Counted from the stretch's first letter, positions 7,066 through 16,685 are shown. The stretch is DNA of 24,464 nt from Candidatus Staskawiczbacteria bacterium RIFOXYD1_FULL_32_13 (GCA_001820485.1 MHPU01000010.1:12818-37281), one strand, 5' to 3'. A program made the numbers and translations. Notes: a model not told the origin generated them from the sequence alone.

Positions 7066-7119
7066 ATGTTTATATTTTTTATTTATTTATATATTTATTT
7101 TTTCAAAAATAATTCAATT

Positions 7120-7947
7120 TTATGGTAGACTTTCGCAAACAATGCCATCTTTATCTGAATCAAGTTTATGAATATCATTCTTAACTCCTCCGCAAGAATC
7201 AAATACTTGTTGTGCTTCTTTCTGCGTTTTAAAATTTGGGCAGTTATAGGTATTTGAGGAACAATTAATTTTACTTGTATCTGTAGGCTGGTTTATTATT
7301 GCTTGAGTTGAAGTTTGTATTTTTGTTTGATCACAAACATTATCAGCCCATAAACCTTTTTTTGTTGTTCTTGCTTCAATTTCTGCTTGTTTAAATTCTG
7401 TTTGATATTTATAAATAGTGTCATAAGTATATTCATAAGCATATCCATCACTTATCATTTTTTTGTTAAAAAATGTTCCATCTTCAAGCCAAACATATCT
7501 TAAAAGTCGGCTATATTTATCTCGCTCTCCTTGCGTGTTATCAGCCTCCAAATAAACCTTTTTGCCTGTTAATAATTCTTTTGCTTTGTCAGATGCCTCT
7601 TTACCAAAACATTCGACTGGCTTTCTTGGATCAACTGTTTCTGGGGTGTTTATTCCAATTAATCGCAATGTCTCTACTCTCCCATCTATATTCACGCTTA
7701 TAGTATCACCATCAATAACTTTTACCACAGAATAAAGTTTTTTATCTGAATTAGCCAAAAGATCCTTACTTTCATTTATTATCTCTGTTATCTCTTGCTG
7801 ACTTAGCGTATTACTTTCTTCTATTATCGCTCGTTTTTCAGATCTATTATTTATTAAACTCATCAACACCAACGCAACTACAATCCAAAACCACCACTTT
7901 TTGTGTAATTTATTTTCACCCTTATTTTCTGAATTATTATAATCCAT
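7120..7947 (-). CDS. Membrane-anchored thermonuclease with excalibur domain
   Basis: The protein has 275 residues. A transmembrane anchor lies at about 19-33. A staphylococcal-nuclease domain (about 72-205) follows with V-I-D-G-D-T at 77-82, R-L-I-G-I-N-T-P-E at 95-103 and the catalytic segment G-E-R-D-K-Y-S-R-L-L-R near 140-150; these carry the calcium-binding and catalytic residues of the family. The C-terminal 45 residues are an excalibur calcium-binding domain: three spaced cysteines and D-S-D-K-D-G-I-V-C. The enzyme should cleave DNA or RNA outside the membrane, possibly to scavenge nucleotides, which fits an organism of small biosynthetic capacity. Its first codons overlap the end of the 73-residue gene by 11 bases, so it is probably translationally coupled. 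Confidence 0.88.
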   Translation of the reverse strand: MDYNNSENKGENKLHKKWWFWIVVALVLMSLINNRSEKRAIIEESNTLSQQEITEIINESKDLLANSDKKLYSVVKVIDGDTISVNIDGRVETLRLIGINTPETVDPRKPVECFGKEASDKAKELLTGKKVYLEADNTQGERDKYSRLLRYVWLEDGTFFNKKMISDGYAYEYTYDTIYKYQTEFKQAEIEARTTKKGLWADNVCDQTKIQTSTQAIINQPTDTSKINCSSNTYNCPNFKTQKEAQQVFDSCGGVKNDIHKLDSDKDGIVCESLP

Positions 7948-8158
7948 TTGATTGCTTACTTTTTAAATACTTAGCCTTAAGTACGATTACAGTCGCTTGG
8001 AGCATAACATTACCAAAATCTTCAACATCTTCGTCTGACATATTATCAATATACTTCCCAACTGAAACACGAAGTACCTCACGAAGATTAAGCAAATCTT
8101 TAGCACTAAAGATAATCTTACCATTATCGTTATGTGTTTTGTTTCTTTCTTCCATCAT
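7937..8158 (-). CDS. Small hypothetical protein
   Basis: A 73-residue acidic helical protein, with D-L-L-N-L-R-E-V-L-R-V-S-V-G-K-Y-I-D in the middle and a C-terminal Val/Leu-rich helix. It has no family I know. Met2 is an equally possible start. It overlaps the start of the thermonuclease gene by 11 bases and follows the 69-residue gene by 13 bases, so it belongs to the same transcript. Confidence 0.55.
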   Translation of the reverse strand: MMEERNKTHNDNGKIIFSAKDLLNLREVLRVSVGKYIDNMSDEDVEDFGNVMLQATVIVLKAKYLKSKQSNGL

Positions 8159-8171
8159 ATGTATTTTTTGT

Positions 8172-8381
8172 TTATTTATTTTTAGCCTTATTTTTTAAAT
8201 TTATTATTTCTTGGATTACCTCATCAACTTTTTTCCAAGCATCTGTCATTTCCTTTTGAACCCGAACCCAATCTCCTTTTCCTAAACTAAAAACCTCGAA
8301 GAATTCTTTTTCTTTTTGATTATACAAACCAAATGCTTTTTGATATTTAACCTCCAATAATGTTTTTAATTCTTCTTTCAT
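8172..8381 (-). CDS. Small helical hypothetical protein
   Basis: This 69-residue, highly charged protein is probably a two-helix coiled coil, with L-G-K-G-D-W-V-R-V at the turn. No family is recognised. It lies 14 bases after the AbiV-like gene on the same strand, so it may be the last member of, or a passenger behind, the nuclease/HEPN cassette. Confidence 0.5.
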   Translation of the reverse strand: MKEELKTLLEVKYQKAFGLYNQKEKEFFEVFSLGKGDWVRVQKEMTDAWKKVDEVIQEIINLKNKAKNK

Positions 8382-8395
8382 TTTTTAATAAAAAA

Positions 8396-8941
8396 TTATT
8401 TCATAAATCCTTTTGTACCAATTTGATTTCCCCCAAACTCTCCTGACGCTTCCCATATCCTTTGAAACGCTACATTTGCAATATGAATAATTTCTTTAGC
8501 ATCAGGCCCCAATATCTCTTTCTTGGGTAATTTAATATAATTATTTATAATTCCGACATACAAAGAATTATTTCTTTTCTCAAAAAGTGGCTCATTCGCT
8601 TTAACCCTCTCAACATCATCTCTATCTGGACCTACCCAGACTAAATTGTGCGGAGATGTATTTGCGTCATAATGAGCCCAGCTCATTCCTTTTATTTTAT
8701 ATTTGTGATTCGTATAAAATCTTAAAAAAACTTTCTCTTTAGAATACCCGGTAGATACGTCTGCTGCAAACTGTGATTTTGATATTTCTTCTAACGCTGT
8801 AAAAGCTAAAAAGTATGATCTTGAATAACATTCATTATCAAAAAGTATTTCTGCTTCTTTTAGCAACTCGGCTGCATTGTTGTGTGCTTCCTGATATATC
8901 TTTAGATAATCAAATTTATTCTTTTGCAGGTTATTTTGCAT
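8396..8941 (-). CDS. AbiV-like HEPN protein (copy 1)
   Basis: The protein has 181 residues. It belongs to the AbiV type of HEPN abortive-infection proteins: an N-terminal helical pair with Y-S-R-S-Y-F-L-A-F-T-A-L-E-E-I-S-K-S-Q at about residues 39-57, a conserved K-R-N-N-S-L-Y-V at 122-129 and a long C-terminal helix. In Lactococcus, AbiV blocks phage translation after infection; HEPN proteins are often RNases or their inactive relatives. No plain R-x4-H pair is seen here. It starts inside the last codons of the Ymh-type gene (11-base overlap), so the pair are coupled. Its C-terminal Q-I-G-T-K-G-F-M-K is identical to that of the second AbiV gene at 16686-17246. Confidence 0.8.
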   Translation of the reverse strand: MQNNLQKNKFDYLKIYQEAHNNAAELLKEAEILFDNECYSRSYFLAFTALEEISKSQFAADVSTGYSKEKVFLRFYTNHKYKIKGMSWAHYDANTSPHNLVWVGPDRDDVERVKANEPLFEKRNNSLYVGIINNYIKLPKKEILGPDAKEIIHIANVAFQRIWEASGEFGGNQIGTKGFMK

Positions 8942-9734
8942 ATTTATCTAGTAATCTCATTAATAAACTCGATAATGCCATGTATTCTAATGTACGCAAA
9001 GGATCATCTAATGTAATATTTTCGTGAGCTTTTCTATTCCTAATATCAACGACTCCCTTAAAGAGATTCATTATCCCTCTTTGCTCATCTTTCTCCTCAT
9101 CTGTGTTTAGTTCATTAAATTTTATTATCGGCTTTTGATTTTCAAACCCAAAAGCTCTATTCATTAGCTTATTACCATCTAGTTTTGGTTTTACATTAAT
9201 AACAGGATTAACATAGTCCTTAACCCTTTTTATAACTTCTTTAAATGCAGCCTCAACCGCATCTGCATAGTTCCCATGTTTATATCTATTTTCTGATACA
9301 TTTTTTATACTTTGATGAATATCATCCCAATAATACATTCGACTTTCTTTAGTCAAGGAGTCTATCTTTCCTTTTTTATTTATTTCATTTTCTAGGAATT
9401 TATAAGCAATTACAAACCTTGATTCTTCTTCGCTTAATGGAGATATGCATGTGATCAATCCATAGAAATCTTCGAATTCTTTAACTAATCTTTCAAGAGA
9501 CAATTCCCCGAAATAGTTGTTCTCGCCAGATTCTATCTTCATTGAAGATAAATATTCTAACTCCTGCCTGAAAGGATTTATGATTTTATTGAGCTTATAA
9601 TCCCATTCGCCATCATCCCCTACTGAGATATGATTTTTTATAAAAAGTGCATTTGTGGCGACATCTTTAATAGCACACAAAAAAATATTGTCATTTATAC
9701 CCGATATTTTTGTTTCTTTGTATTTTATGTTCAT
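8931..9734 (-). CDS. Ymh-type (TIGR02391-like) HEPN protein
   Basis: The protein has 267 residues. The C-terminal half resembles the Hypoth_Ymh/TIGR02391 family: G-N-Y-A-D-A-V-E-A-A-F-K-E-V near 154-167, then G-N-K-L-M-N-R-A-F-G, then N-L-F-K-G-V-V-D-I-R-N-R-K-A-H. The last part holds R232-x4-H237, the catalytic pair of active HEPN RNases. The N-terminal 140 residues are helical and unassigned. It sits 7 bases after the OLD-type nuclease gene and overlaps the AbiV-like gene by 11 bases, an arrangement that suggests a sensor-effector set: the ATPase/TOPRIM protein detects or cuts DNA and the HEPN protein attacks RNA. That working model is inference. Confidence 0.72.
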   Translation of the reverse strand: MNIKYKETKISGINDNIFLCAIKDVATNALFIKNHISVGDDGEWDYKLNKIINPFRQELEYLSSMKIESGENNYFGELSLERLVKEFEDFYGLITCISPLSEEESRFVIAYKFLENEINKKGKIDSLTKESRMYYWDDIHQSIKNVSENRYKHGNYADAVEAAFKEVIKRVKDYVNPVINVKPKLDGNKLMNRAFGFENQKPIIKFNELNTDEEKDEQRGIMNLFKGVVDIRNRKAHENITLDDPLRTLEYMALSSLLMRLLDKYAK

Positions 9735-9741
9735 AATATCT

Positions 9742-11631
9742 CTAAGAATTTATTTTGACAAAAAGCTTATCTATTGCCTCTGGAATATCAATGGCATCAT
9801 CATAACATTTTGAAAGGAGAAATCCTAAAGAACCTTTACTCGATAGATACTTGCCACTTTTAACATTTCTAGCCACATAGTTCTCAATTAAATTGTAAAA
9901 CTTTTTATCTGTTTTATTCTCTAATTTTGACCTGATGTCGTTATTAAGAATATCTTCTGTAATTTCTATATCACAATTATCCTTCAAAAATTTAATCCAT
10001 ATTTTGTTTGAAATAGAATCTTCGATATCATATATCCCGGAAGTAAATATTTTATCTCCTGATATACCAGTGTCATTATCAAATAAATAGAAAATTTTGT
10101 CGTCAATTTTTTGAAAATCGGTTAAAATAGTTTCTAGTATTTGTTTATTATTTTTGCATTGACTTTTTCCTTTTAAATTTATTATCTGGATTCCATCTTC
10201 AAATAAGGTTTTTCCATATTTTAACTTATACAGATAAGGAACCAACTGATATTCTGTGAATCCTTCGACGGCTAAAAATTTGTCAAAAAACAAGAAATCA
10301 CTATTTTTAACACCCAAGCAACTAAAAAGATCGTCTACGCTACCGCTTTTATTAATAACGGAATACCCGCTGTCTAAAACTACCTGATTTACATCACTAA
10401 TTCTTGTTCTGTCTATAAAAACCGTTGAATGTGTACTTAGCAAAATTTGAAATTCATTGGCACACATATCACGAAAAGTACTAAAAAGTTGTCTTTGAGC
10501 CAAGGGATATAAATGAGTTTCTGGTTCGTCGAAACACCAAATATATTTATTTCTTTTTCTTTCTCCTGCTACGATTTTGCTTCTCCATTTTAGCAACGCA
10601 AACCAAATTTGACGTTTAATACCATCACCCTGGTTGTCAATATGCACTTCTCCGTCAACATTCTCTTTCGAGAGTTTTATATCGGTAATTTTTTGATCTA
10701 CCTTAAAAAATACAGACGAGCTAATTTTTTTAATACTTTTTGGTAATTCATTTTTTAGATCTCCCATTATTTCTTCAAATTTCTTGTTTACACCATCGAT
10801 CGCCTCCTCCTGTTTTTTAAAAACTAAATCTTTAATCTGCTTTAATAACGGACTGGTCACCTCATTCATAGCTTCGGTAGCCATATCTTCTAAATCTTCC
10901 AAAGAAAAAGTCCAATCGAGATATTTAAAATTAGGAAAAAAATTCTTGTCTTTTGAAAAATCTTTATATTTAGACCATTGGTCAATTAAATCTGACTCGA
11001 CTTTTTTATATATAGATCGTATTTCTTCTATATTTTTAAACGGACCCTTCCCATTTTCATTAATTATGTCTTCATTTTTTACATCAAAACTTTCACAAAT
11101 TTTTTTGAGATCAGTTTTGGTTTTATTCCATGCTTCGACGGAAACTCCATCTTTTTTATAATCCTTGGCTATTAAATAATACCCACTTAAGCTAGAATCG
11201 TCATCAGTATTATTGAATAATCTTAACATAACAATTTTATTTGAATCTCCGATAGCCCATTTTAAATGCAAATTTTTTGAATTATCCTGAAACTCTACGT
11301 CTTCTATGTCTGTTGCCTCTATCTCAAACTCACATAATATACCGATCACATCTCCCGTATACCTTCCTATAGATGGATAATTATTTTTAATCAACATTTG
11401 ATTGAACTCTTCTTCTTTCAAGGGTGAATTTGATAAATCGCTTTTTTGCTGATCTTCACGACTAAAACTAAGATTTTTTTTCTCATCAAAAAATATGTCT
11501 AATGACTTTAATATCGTAGATTTACCACAATCATTTATACCAATTAAAACCTCTGGCTCATTTTTTGATGGAGACAAAATAACATCCCTACAGCTTTTGT
11601 TATTTAATATTATTAATTTAGTTAAAAACAT
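9742..11631 (-). CDS. OLD-family ATP-dependent nuclease (ABC-type ATPase plus TOPRIM)
   Basis: The protein has 629 residues. The ABC/SMC-like ATPase has Walker A G-I-N-D-C-G-K-S-T at 31-39, a long coiled and helical insert (about 160-310), a signature-like Q-G-D-G at 334-337, Walker B I-W-C-F-D-E-P-E-T-H-L at 364-373 and the H-loop L-L-S-T-H-S at 397-402. A TOPRIM nuclease domain follows with A-V-E-G-F-T-E at 454-460 and L-F-D-N-D at 516-520, the acidic metal-binding residues. This is the OLD architecture of P2 Old and of Gabija GajA. No UvrD-type helicase (GajB) is adjacent; the neighbours are two HEPN-type proteins instead. It follows the metallopeptidase gene by 50 bases. The nuclease activity is predicted, not shown. 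Confidence 0.88.
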   Translation of the reverse strand: MFLTKLIILNNKSCRDVILSPSKNEPEVLIGINDCGKSTILKSLDIFFDEKKNLSFSREDQQKSDLSNSPLKEEEFNQMLIKNNYPSIGRYTGDVIGILCEFEIEATDIEDVEFQDNSKNLHLKWAIGDSNKIVMLRLFNNTDDDSSLSGYYLIAKDYKKDGVSVEAWNKTKTDLKKICESFDVKNEDIINENGKGPFKNIEEIRSIYKKVESDLIDQWSKYKDFSKDKNFFPNFKYLDWTFSLEDLEDMATEAMNEVTSPLLKQIKDLVFKKQEEAIDGVNKKFEEIMGDLKNELPKSIKKISSSVFFKVDQKITDIKLSKENVDGEVHIDNQGDGIKRQIWFALLKWRSKIVAGERKRNKYIWCFDEPETHLYPLAQRQLFSTFRDMCANEFQILLSTHSTVFIDRTRISDVNQVVLDSGYSVINKSGSVDDLFSCLGVKNSDFLFFDKFLAVEGFTEYQLVPYLYKLKYGKTLFEDGIQIINLKGKSQCKNNKQILETILTDFQKIDDKIFYLFDNDTGISGDKIFTSGIYDIEDSISNKIWIKFLKDNCDIEITEDILNNDIRSKLENKTDKKFYNLIENYVARNVKSGKYLSSKGSLGFLLSKCYDDAIDIPEAIDKLFVKINS

Positions 11632-11681
11632 AATCGACTGGTCAATAAAATTAATGCTGATTTTTTAAAAATTATTATTTT

Positions 11682-12407
11682 TTAATAACTCCAATCTACG
11701 TGGCCAAGAGCTGAACGATTTAATTCCTCTCTAAGGTGTTTCCATTTTGGAGAAAATTTATCCATATATGCTATAAATTTTTCATTGTGATTTCGTTCAA
11801 GCAAATGAACCATTTCGTGGGTTAGCACATATTCTATGTTTTCAACTGGTTTCTTTACCAATTCAGTGTTAAGCCATATTCTTTTTGCCTTTATATTACA
11901 AGTTCCCCATCTAGTTTTCATTGTTCTAATTGCCACTTCAGAAACTTTCACATTCATCTTTTTTTCTAATTTTTCTATACAAGGCAATACAATTTCTTTT
12001 AGCTGTTGTCTGTACCAAGCTTGTAATAATGCCTCCTTTTGTGTTTTTATTGCATTTGGATGCACGCACAACTCTATAACATCGTGATTTAAAACCACTT
12101 TTGAGGCAGAATTTTGTTCTACAATTTTTAGTAAATATCTTTTACCCAGATAATAATGACTCTCACGATTTACATATTCTCTTGGAGCTTCCCTTTTTTG
12201 CCCCCTCATTCTGGCCTGATGTTTCCTTATCCAACCAAGCTTTGAAATAATAAATAAACGAACATTTTCCAAAGTCATTCGTAATGGTGCTGAAACCGTC
12301 ACCCTTCCTATAGGAGGATGCACGCTCAAATGAACGTTTTTAATGTCTTTTTGAGCCACATTTATACAAATATCTCCCAATTCAATTTTATCATTTTTAG
12401 TATTCAT
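11682..12407 (-). CDS. YgjP/DUF45-type zinc metallopeptidase linked to type I restriction
   Basis: The protein has 241 residues. The zinc-binding motif H-E-M-V-H is at 197-201, with a following His at 207 in E-R-N-H-N-E-K-F as a likely third ligand. The R-W-G-T-C at 166-170 is the hallmark sequence of the YgjP/DUF45 family (related to M48 and SprT peptidases). This family often follows hsdR in type I restriction operons, where its role is not established; trimming or turnover of the restriction subunits is a possible role. Its start overlaps the end of hsdR by 11 bases, so it is translationally coupled. Confidence 0.85.
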   Translation of the reverse strand: MNTKNDKIELGDICINVAQKDIKNVHLSVHPPIGRVTVSAPLRMTLENVRLFIISKLGWIRKHQARMRGQKREAPREYVNRESHYYLGKRYLLKIVEQNSASKVVLNHDVIELCVHPNAIKTQKEALLQAWYRQQLKEIVLPCIEKLEKKMNVKVSEVAIRTMKTRWGTCNIKAKRIWLNTELVKKPVENIEYVLTHEMVHLLERNHNEKFIAYMDKFSPKWKHLREELNRSALGHVDWSY

Positions 12408-15400
12408 TTTGTTGCTTTATAATTTGAAAAATTCTTTCTACCTCATTTTTATCTTTTAACACTCCATAAATAGATTGTTTAATTAAATTTTCACTTGGGA
12501 TATTGCCCCTCCAGTCAGCCAATCTATTTTTACGCACAGCAGAATCAACTGCTATTGCTACCTCCTTATTTTTTCCAAGGTTATGATACAAAGCACGTTG
12601 TGCATTTGTTTTAATTTCAGCAGGCAAATCAGTACGGGTTAAATTAGCTACTTTTTTTGCTAATTCAGAGATCCTTTTTAAATATTCTTCATAACTTACT
12701 GCGTTAGCTTTTCTTTCTATAATAATTTCACTTAACAATTTAGACATTTCTTCAAAATATGCCGGGTCAATTAAATGATCTTTAATAATTTTAACACGCA
12801 CATTGTTTTCAATCGTTTCTTGAATTGCTTCTTTACTGCTTCTTATGCCATCTGGAAGATTTTTTATTGCATCTGCAATTCCGGTATTTATCATAATATC
12901 TAGCAATGGTTGGTTTTCAAAAGGATCTATGCGCCTGCTATCTTCTGCTTGAATATAAGTATCAATTAAATGTCGCATATCTGCCTCGTAAGTTTTCATA
13001 TCAAGCTTTTCTCCGCTAGCCATACGAATTTCTTCTCTCAATTTTAAATACTTATCAATTTTGCTTTTTATTGCTTCAATTTCTTCTATGCCATATCCCG
13101 CCTCAATCATTTCATCTGCAATATTCGCATAAGACCTTATCAATCCAACAGTGTATTTATACAATGCAGTTCGCTTCATTTCACTATCTTTCAAATCCTG
13201 CTCGTTCTCCGGATTACCGCAAAAATACCTAATGTATGATAAATTATCTTTTGGTGGAGCTACTGGTTCACAAACCAAAGCAACGGCCTCAAGTGCCTCA
13301 TCTAATCTTTCTTTACCTTTAGTTAAACGATCTTTTAATACAATATCAATATCCTGTTTTTCAAAATTATCACTTTCAAGTTCCGAAGCATAAACCGAAT
13401 AAGCTCCTTCTAATTTTGTGAACAAATCTTTATAATCCACAATATATCCAAAATCCTTATCTTCACCATCCAATCTGTTTACACGGCAAACTGCCTGAAA
13501 TAATCCGTGGTCTTGCATTTTTTTATCTATATACAAATAAGTGCAAGGTGGTGCATCAAATCCAACCAAAAGCTTATCTACAACCACAAGTAATTTCATT
13601 GTTGCGGGTTCTTTAATAAATTTTGTTTTAGCTTTATCTTCGTATGTTTCTGATTTTGTCTTACCCGGCTCTGCAACAACATCACTCAATAATCCTGCAT
13701 ATATTTTATACACATACTCTTTTTCGGTTTCAGTGTTTTCACCTGTGCCCTCCGTGGTAATATCTCGTGTAGCTGGATTATATGAAGTAATTAAAGCGCA
13801 TTTATCTTTAAGCGGAGTATTTTGAAACATCTCAAAATATCTTGTTGCCTCATAAATACTTCCTGCAACCAAAATAGCATTTCCAAATTCAGAATTTAAC
13901 CTTGGCTTTGTGCTAAAATCAAGCACCACATCTTGCACAATTTTTTCCAATCTTGATTTAGAACTTAAAACCTGTTGCATTGTTCCCCATTTTTTCTTTA
14001 ACTCAAATTTTTGAAAATCATTCAATCCTTTTGTTTTTGCTTCAAACCATGCATCCACCTTTTCATTAGAAGAAAGTTTTGTATCAATATCCCGTGCTTC
14101 ATACATTAAGTCCAAAACTACACCATCTTCTACTGCTTCATTAAATTTATAAGTATGAATATATCTGCCAAAAACTTGTTGGCTGGTTTGTTTGTCCTTT
14201 TTTAAAAGTGGTGTTCCAGTAAAACCAATAAACACTGCATTGTTTAAAATAGCTTTCATTACTTTATGCATTTTACCAGATTCAGATCTATGACACTCAT
14301 CCACAAAGCAATAGAGCTCTCCCACAGTATTACTTGGACCACTTTTTAATTCTTCAATATATGCATCAAAATTATTTACATCCCTTGCACCAAATTTATG
14401 AATAAGTGAGCAAAGCAGGCGTGGCAAAGGATTATTTAATTGTTCCATTAAATCTTTTCCGCTTATTGTTCGTTTAATATCTTTTTCTCCGGCTTCGTGA
14501 AAAACTCGCTCTATCTGCTTATCAAGCTCAATGCGATCTGTTAAAATTACCACCCTTGCATTTGGATTGTTTTCCAGTATCCATTTTGCCAACCAAACCA
14601 TTATCAAACTTTTTCCACTACCCTGCGTATGCCAGATAATACCACCTTCTTTTTTATGAATAAATTCCTGCGCTGCCTTAATCCCAAAATATTGGTGTGG
14701 TCTTGGTAATTTCTTAACTCCTCCATCAAACAAAACGAAATCATATAACAACTCTAAAATTCTTTTTTTGTCGCAAATTTTAAGCAAGTATTTATCCATT
14801 TGGAGCATACTGTCATCTTGCTCGTCTTCCTTCCATTTCAAGAAATATTTTTCTGGTGTGCCTATAGTTCCATATTTTAAACCTTCGGTATCATTACCTG
14901 CAAAAATAATTTGGATTGTAGAGAAAAATGATTGTATAAATTCTCTTTTTTGGTTAACAATGCTTTGTCTAATACCATCACCAATAGACACCGTACTTCG
15001 TTTAAGTTCAATTACACCAACTGCTATGCCATTTATATACAAAACAATATCCGGACGTTTCTCGTGGTCGCCTTGTATTGTTACCTCTTCTGCAATAGCA
15101 AAGTTATTATTTTCTGGTTCTTTCCAGTCAATAAAATTTACGCTTTGATTTACTTCACCAGTATTTTCTACCACCTTGGCTCCATAGCGAAGTAGTTTAT
15201 AAAAATTCTGATTGTTTACATAAAGACTTTCTGTGTAATTGTTTGCTGTTTTGTGCAATTGATCTAAAGCACGAGAAATCAGGGCATCATTGTATTTACG
15301 GCTAGACAAATATTTTACAACTTCTTTGTCTTCAATGTTGCTGTTGTCCAATCTTTCTTCCCAGTTGCCAAGATATTCGTATTTTAATTTATCACAAAAC

Positions 15401-15465
15401 AATTTCACAATTCTGTTTTGTGTTGCTCTTTCTGACTGTCCCACGCTTTGATTATTTGTTGCCAT
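12397..15465 (-). CDS. hsdR: Type I restriction enzyme, endonuclease/translocase subunit
   Basis: The protein has 1022 residues, normal for the family. The N-terminal nuclease domain has D139 in R-P-D-I-V-L-Y, then E153 and K155 in I-E-L-K-R. The superfamily 2 helicase motor has Walker A H-T-Q-G-S-G-K-S at 279-286, motif II D-E-C-H at 389-392, motif III T-G-T-P at 416-419 and helicase motif VI-like R-V-N-R-L-D-G. A helical C-terminal domain binds the methylase core. It translocates DNA from unmethylated target sites and cuts where translocation stalls. Its start overlaps hsdS by 14 bases and its end overlaps the metallopeptidase gene by 11. All motifs are intact. Confidence 0.97.
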   Translation of the reverse strand: MATNNQSVGQSERATQNRIVKLFCDKLKYEYLGNWEERLDNSNIEDKEVVKYLSSRKYNDALISRALDQLHKTANNYTESLYVNNQNFYKLLRYGAKVVENTGEVNQSVNFIDWKEPENNNFAIAEEVTIQGDHEKRPDIVLYINGIAVGVIELKRSTVSIGDGIRQSIVNQKREFIQSFFSTIQIIFAGNDTEGLKYGTIGTPEKYFLKWKEDEQDDSMLQMDKYLLKICDKKRILELLYDFVLFDGGVKKLPRPHQYFGIKAAQEFIHKKEGGIIWHTQGSGKSLIMVWLAKWILENNPNARVVILTDRIELDKQIERVFHEAGEKDIKRTISGKDLMEQLNNPLPRLLCSLIHKFGARDVNNFDAYIEELKSGPSNTVGELYCFVDECHRSESGKMHKVMKAILNNAVFIGFTGTPLLKKDKQTSQQVFGRYIHTYKFNEAVEDGVVLDLMYEARDIDTKLSSNEKVDAWFEAKTKGLNDFQKFELKKKWGTMQQVLSSKSRLEKIVQDVVLDFSTKPRLNSEFGNAILVAGSIYEATRYFEMFQNTPLKDKCALITSYNPATRDITTEGTGENTETEKEYVYKIYAGLLSDVVAEPGKTKSETYEDKAKTKFIKEPATMKLLVVVDKLLVGFDAPPCTYLYIDKKMQDHGLFQAVCRVNRLDGEDKDFGYIVDYKDLFTKLEGAYSVYASELESDNFEKQDIDIVLKDRLTKGKERLDEALEAVALVCEPVAPPKDNLSYIRYFCGNPENEQDLKDSEMKRTALYKYTVGLIRSYANIADEMIEAGYGIEEIEAIKSKIDKYLKLREEIRMASGEKLDMKTYEADMRHLIDTYIQAEDSRRIDPFENQPLLDIMINTGIADAIKNLPDGIRSSKEAIQETIENNVRVKIIKDHLIDPAYFEEMSKLLSEIIIERKANAVSYEEYLKRISELAKKVANLTRTDLPAEIKTNAQRALYHNLGKNKEVAIAVDSAVRKNRLADWRGNIPSENLIKQSIYGVLKDKNEVERIFQIIKQQNEY

Positions 15466-16681
15466 AGATTCTAATTTTACCTGTTAATAATTGTTGCATC
15501 ATACCTTGTTTTATATTTTGATATTTCACAAGTTGTGATTCTAATTTTTCAATTTCCGCATCCATTTCAGACAATACATTCGCAATAGCGACTTGCTCAT
15601 CTTTTGTCGGTGGAATCATTATCTGCATCTCAGTCAGTGTTCCCATAGTAATGTAAGGAGTATTTCCCGCATTAACTTCAACTCTTATTCTTTCCTGTAA
15701 ATTTCTATCCATAAATAATTTTATGTATTGAATATCTGCCGAAAAGTCAGACAGAACATATGTCCTCTGATAAGCATTAAATTTACCTTTATAATAGTGG
15801 ATATAACCCACATTCGCACCATTACCAGAAACCAACAATGCCTCAGCATTAAATGCATAACGATCTATTTGATAATAATCTTTAGCGCATGTATAAAAAC
15901 GATATTCACCTCCATCAACCATGGCATTAGCATTTAATCTCCCGGTCGTAATTTTTCCGCAAATATCACTCAACTTTTTAACCTCCCACTTTCCACTGAA
16001 TCCTGGCAATCTTTTTTTACCAGTCAGTAATTCTTGCATTGTACCCTGTTTAATATTCTTTTTCTTTTCAATCAGTTCCTCCAGTTTTTTTATTAATGCA
16101 TCTGCATCAGACAAAACTGTAGCAATAGCAGTTTGTTCTGGTTTAGGTGGTTTTGGTATTTGTATTAACTTAAGATTTGTTTTTGAAACTCCATAGACTT
16201 TTAATCCTGTTGCATATCTATCCATACTTGATTTTACAAGCTTATTTGTGTGTATATACCCCCTAAAACCATCCACAAAATTATTATCCTTATCTCTAAG
16301 CAAAAATGTGTGCAACCCAGAAATCACTTTTTTTTCTTTTGTATTTTTTACCTCAACACTTTTACAAATACCCTCATAATCCTCTGATGCATCTGCCATA
16401 ATCAAATCACCATCTTTTATCAAATCATAATCTTTAATTTGATTTTCTTTAATCTTGGGCAAATCATTTTTTAAATCTAAAAAATAATTCCATTTAGTGT
16501 GAATATCACCATAATGGACATAACTCGTTTTTCCATTATCACTTAACTGCTCTCTTGAATATTGAGCTGTACGCAAAAAATCAAAAGCCTTGCCATATGT
16601 TATTACATCCCAATCCTCCGGGATTACTCCCAGTTCAGTTTGTTTATATCCAGTTTTAATTTTTTGTGTTACTGTCAGCAT
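15452..16681 (-). CDS. hsdS: Type I restriction enzyme, specificity subunit
   Basis: The protein has 409 residues. Two target-recognition domains (about 15-180 and 230-370) are each followed by a conserved helical spacer: I-K-Q-G-T-M-Q-E-L-L-T-G-K in the centre and I-K-Q-G-M-M-Q-Q-L-L-T-G-K at the C-terminus. This is the internal repeat typical of HsdS, which sets the gap between the two half-sites of the target. It starts 4 bases after the AbiV gene and overlaps hsdR. The sequence it recognises cannot be read from the protein. Confidence 0.96.
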   Translation of the reverse strand: MLTVTQKIKTGYKQTELGVIPEDWDVITYGKAFDFLRTAQYSREQLSDNGKTSYVHYGDIHTKWNYFLDLKNDLPKIKENQIKDYDLIKDGDLIMADASEDYEGICKSVEVKNTKEKKVISGLHTFLLRDKDNNFVDGFRGYIHTNKLVKSSMDRYATGLKVYGVSKTNLKLIQIPKPPKPEQTAIATVLSDADALIKKLEELIEKKKNIKQGTMQELLTGKKRLPGFSGKWEVKKLSDICGKITTGRLNANAMVDGGEYRFYTCAKDYYQIDRYAFNAEALLVSGNGANVGYIHYYKGKFNAYQRTYVLSDFSADIQYIKLFMDRNLQERIRVEVNAGNTPYITMGTLTEMQIMIPPTKDEQVAIANVLSEMDAEIEKLESQLVKYQNIKQGMMQQLLTGKIRIYGNK

Positions 16682-16685
16682 ATTA

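Noticed and set aside
9742..11631. Gabija system
   Set aside because: A GajA-like protein is present, but no UvrD-type helicase (GajB) is adjacent; HEPN-type genes take that place.
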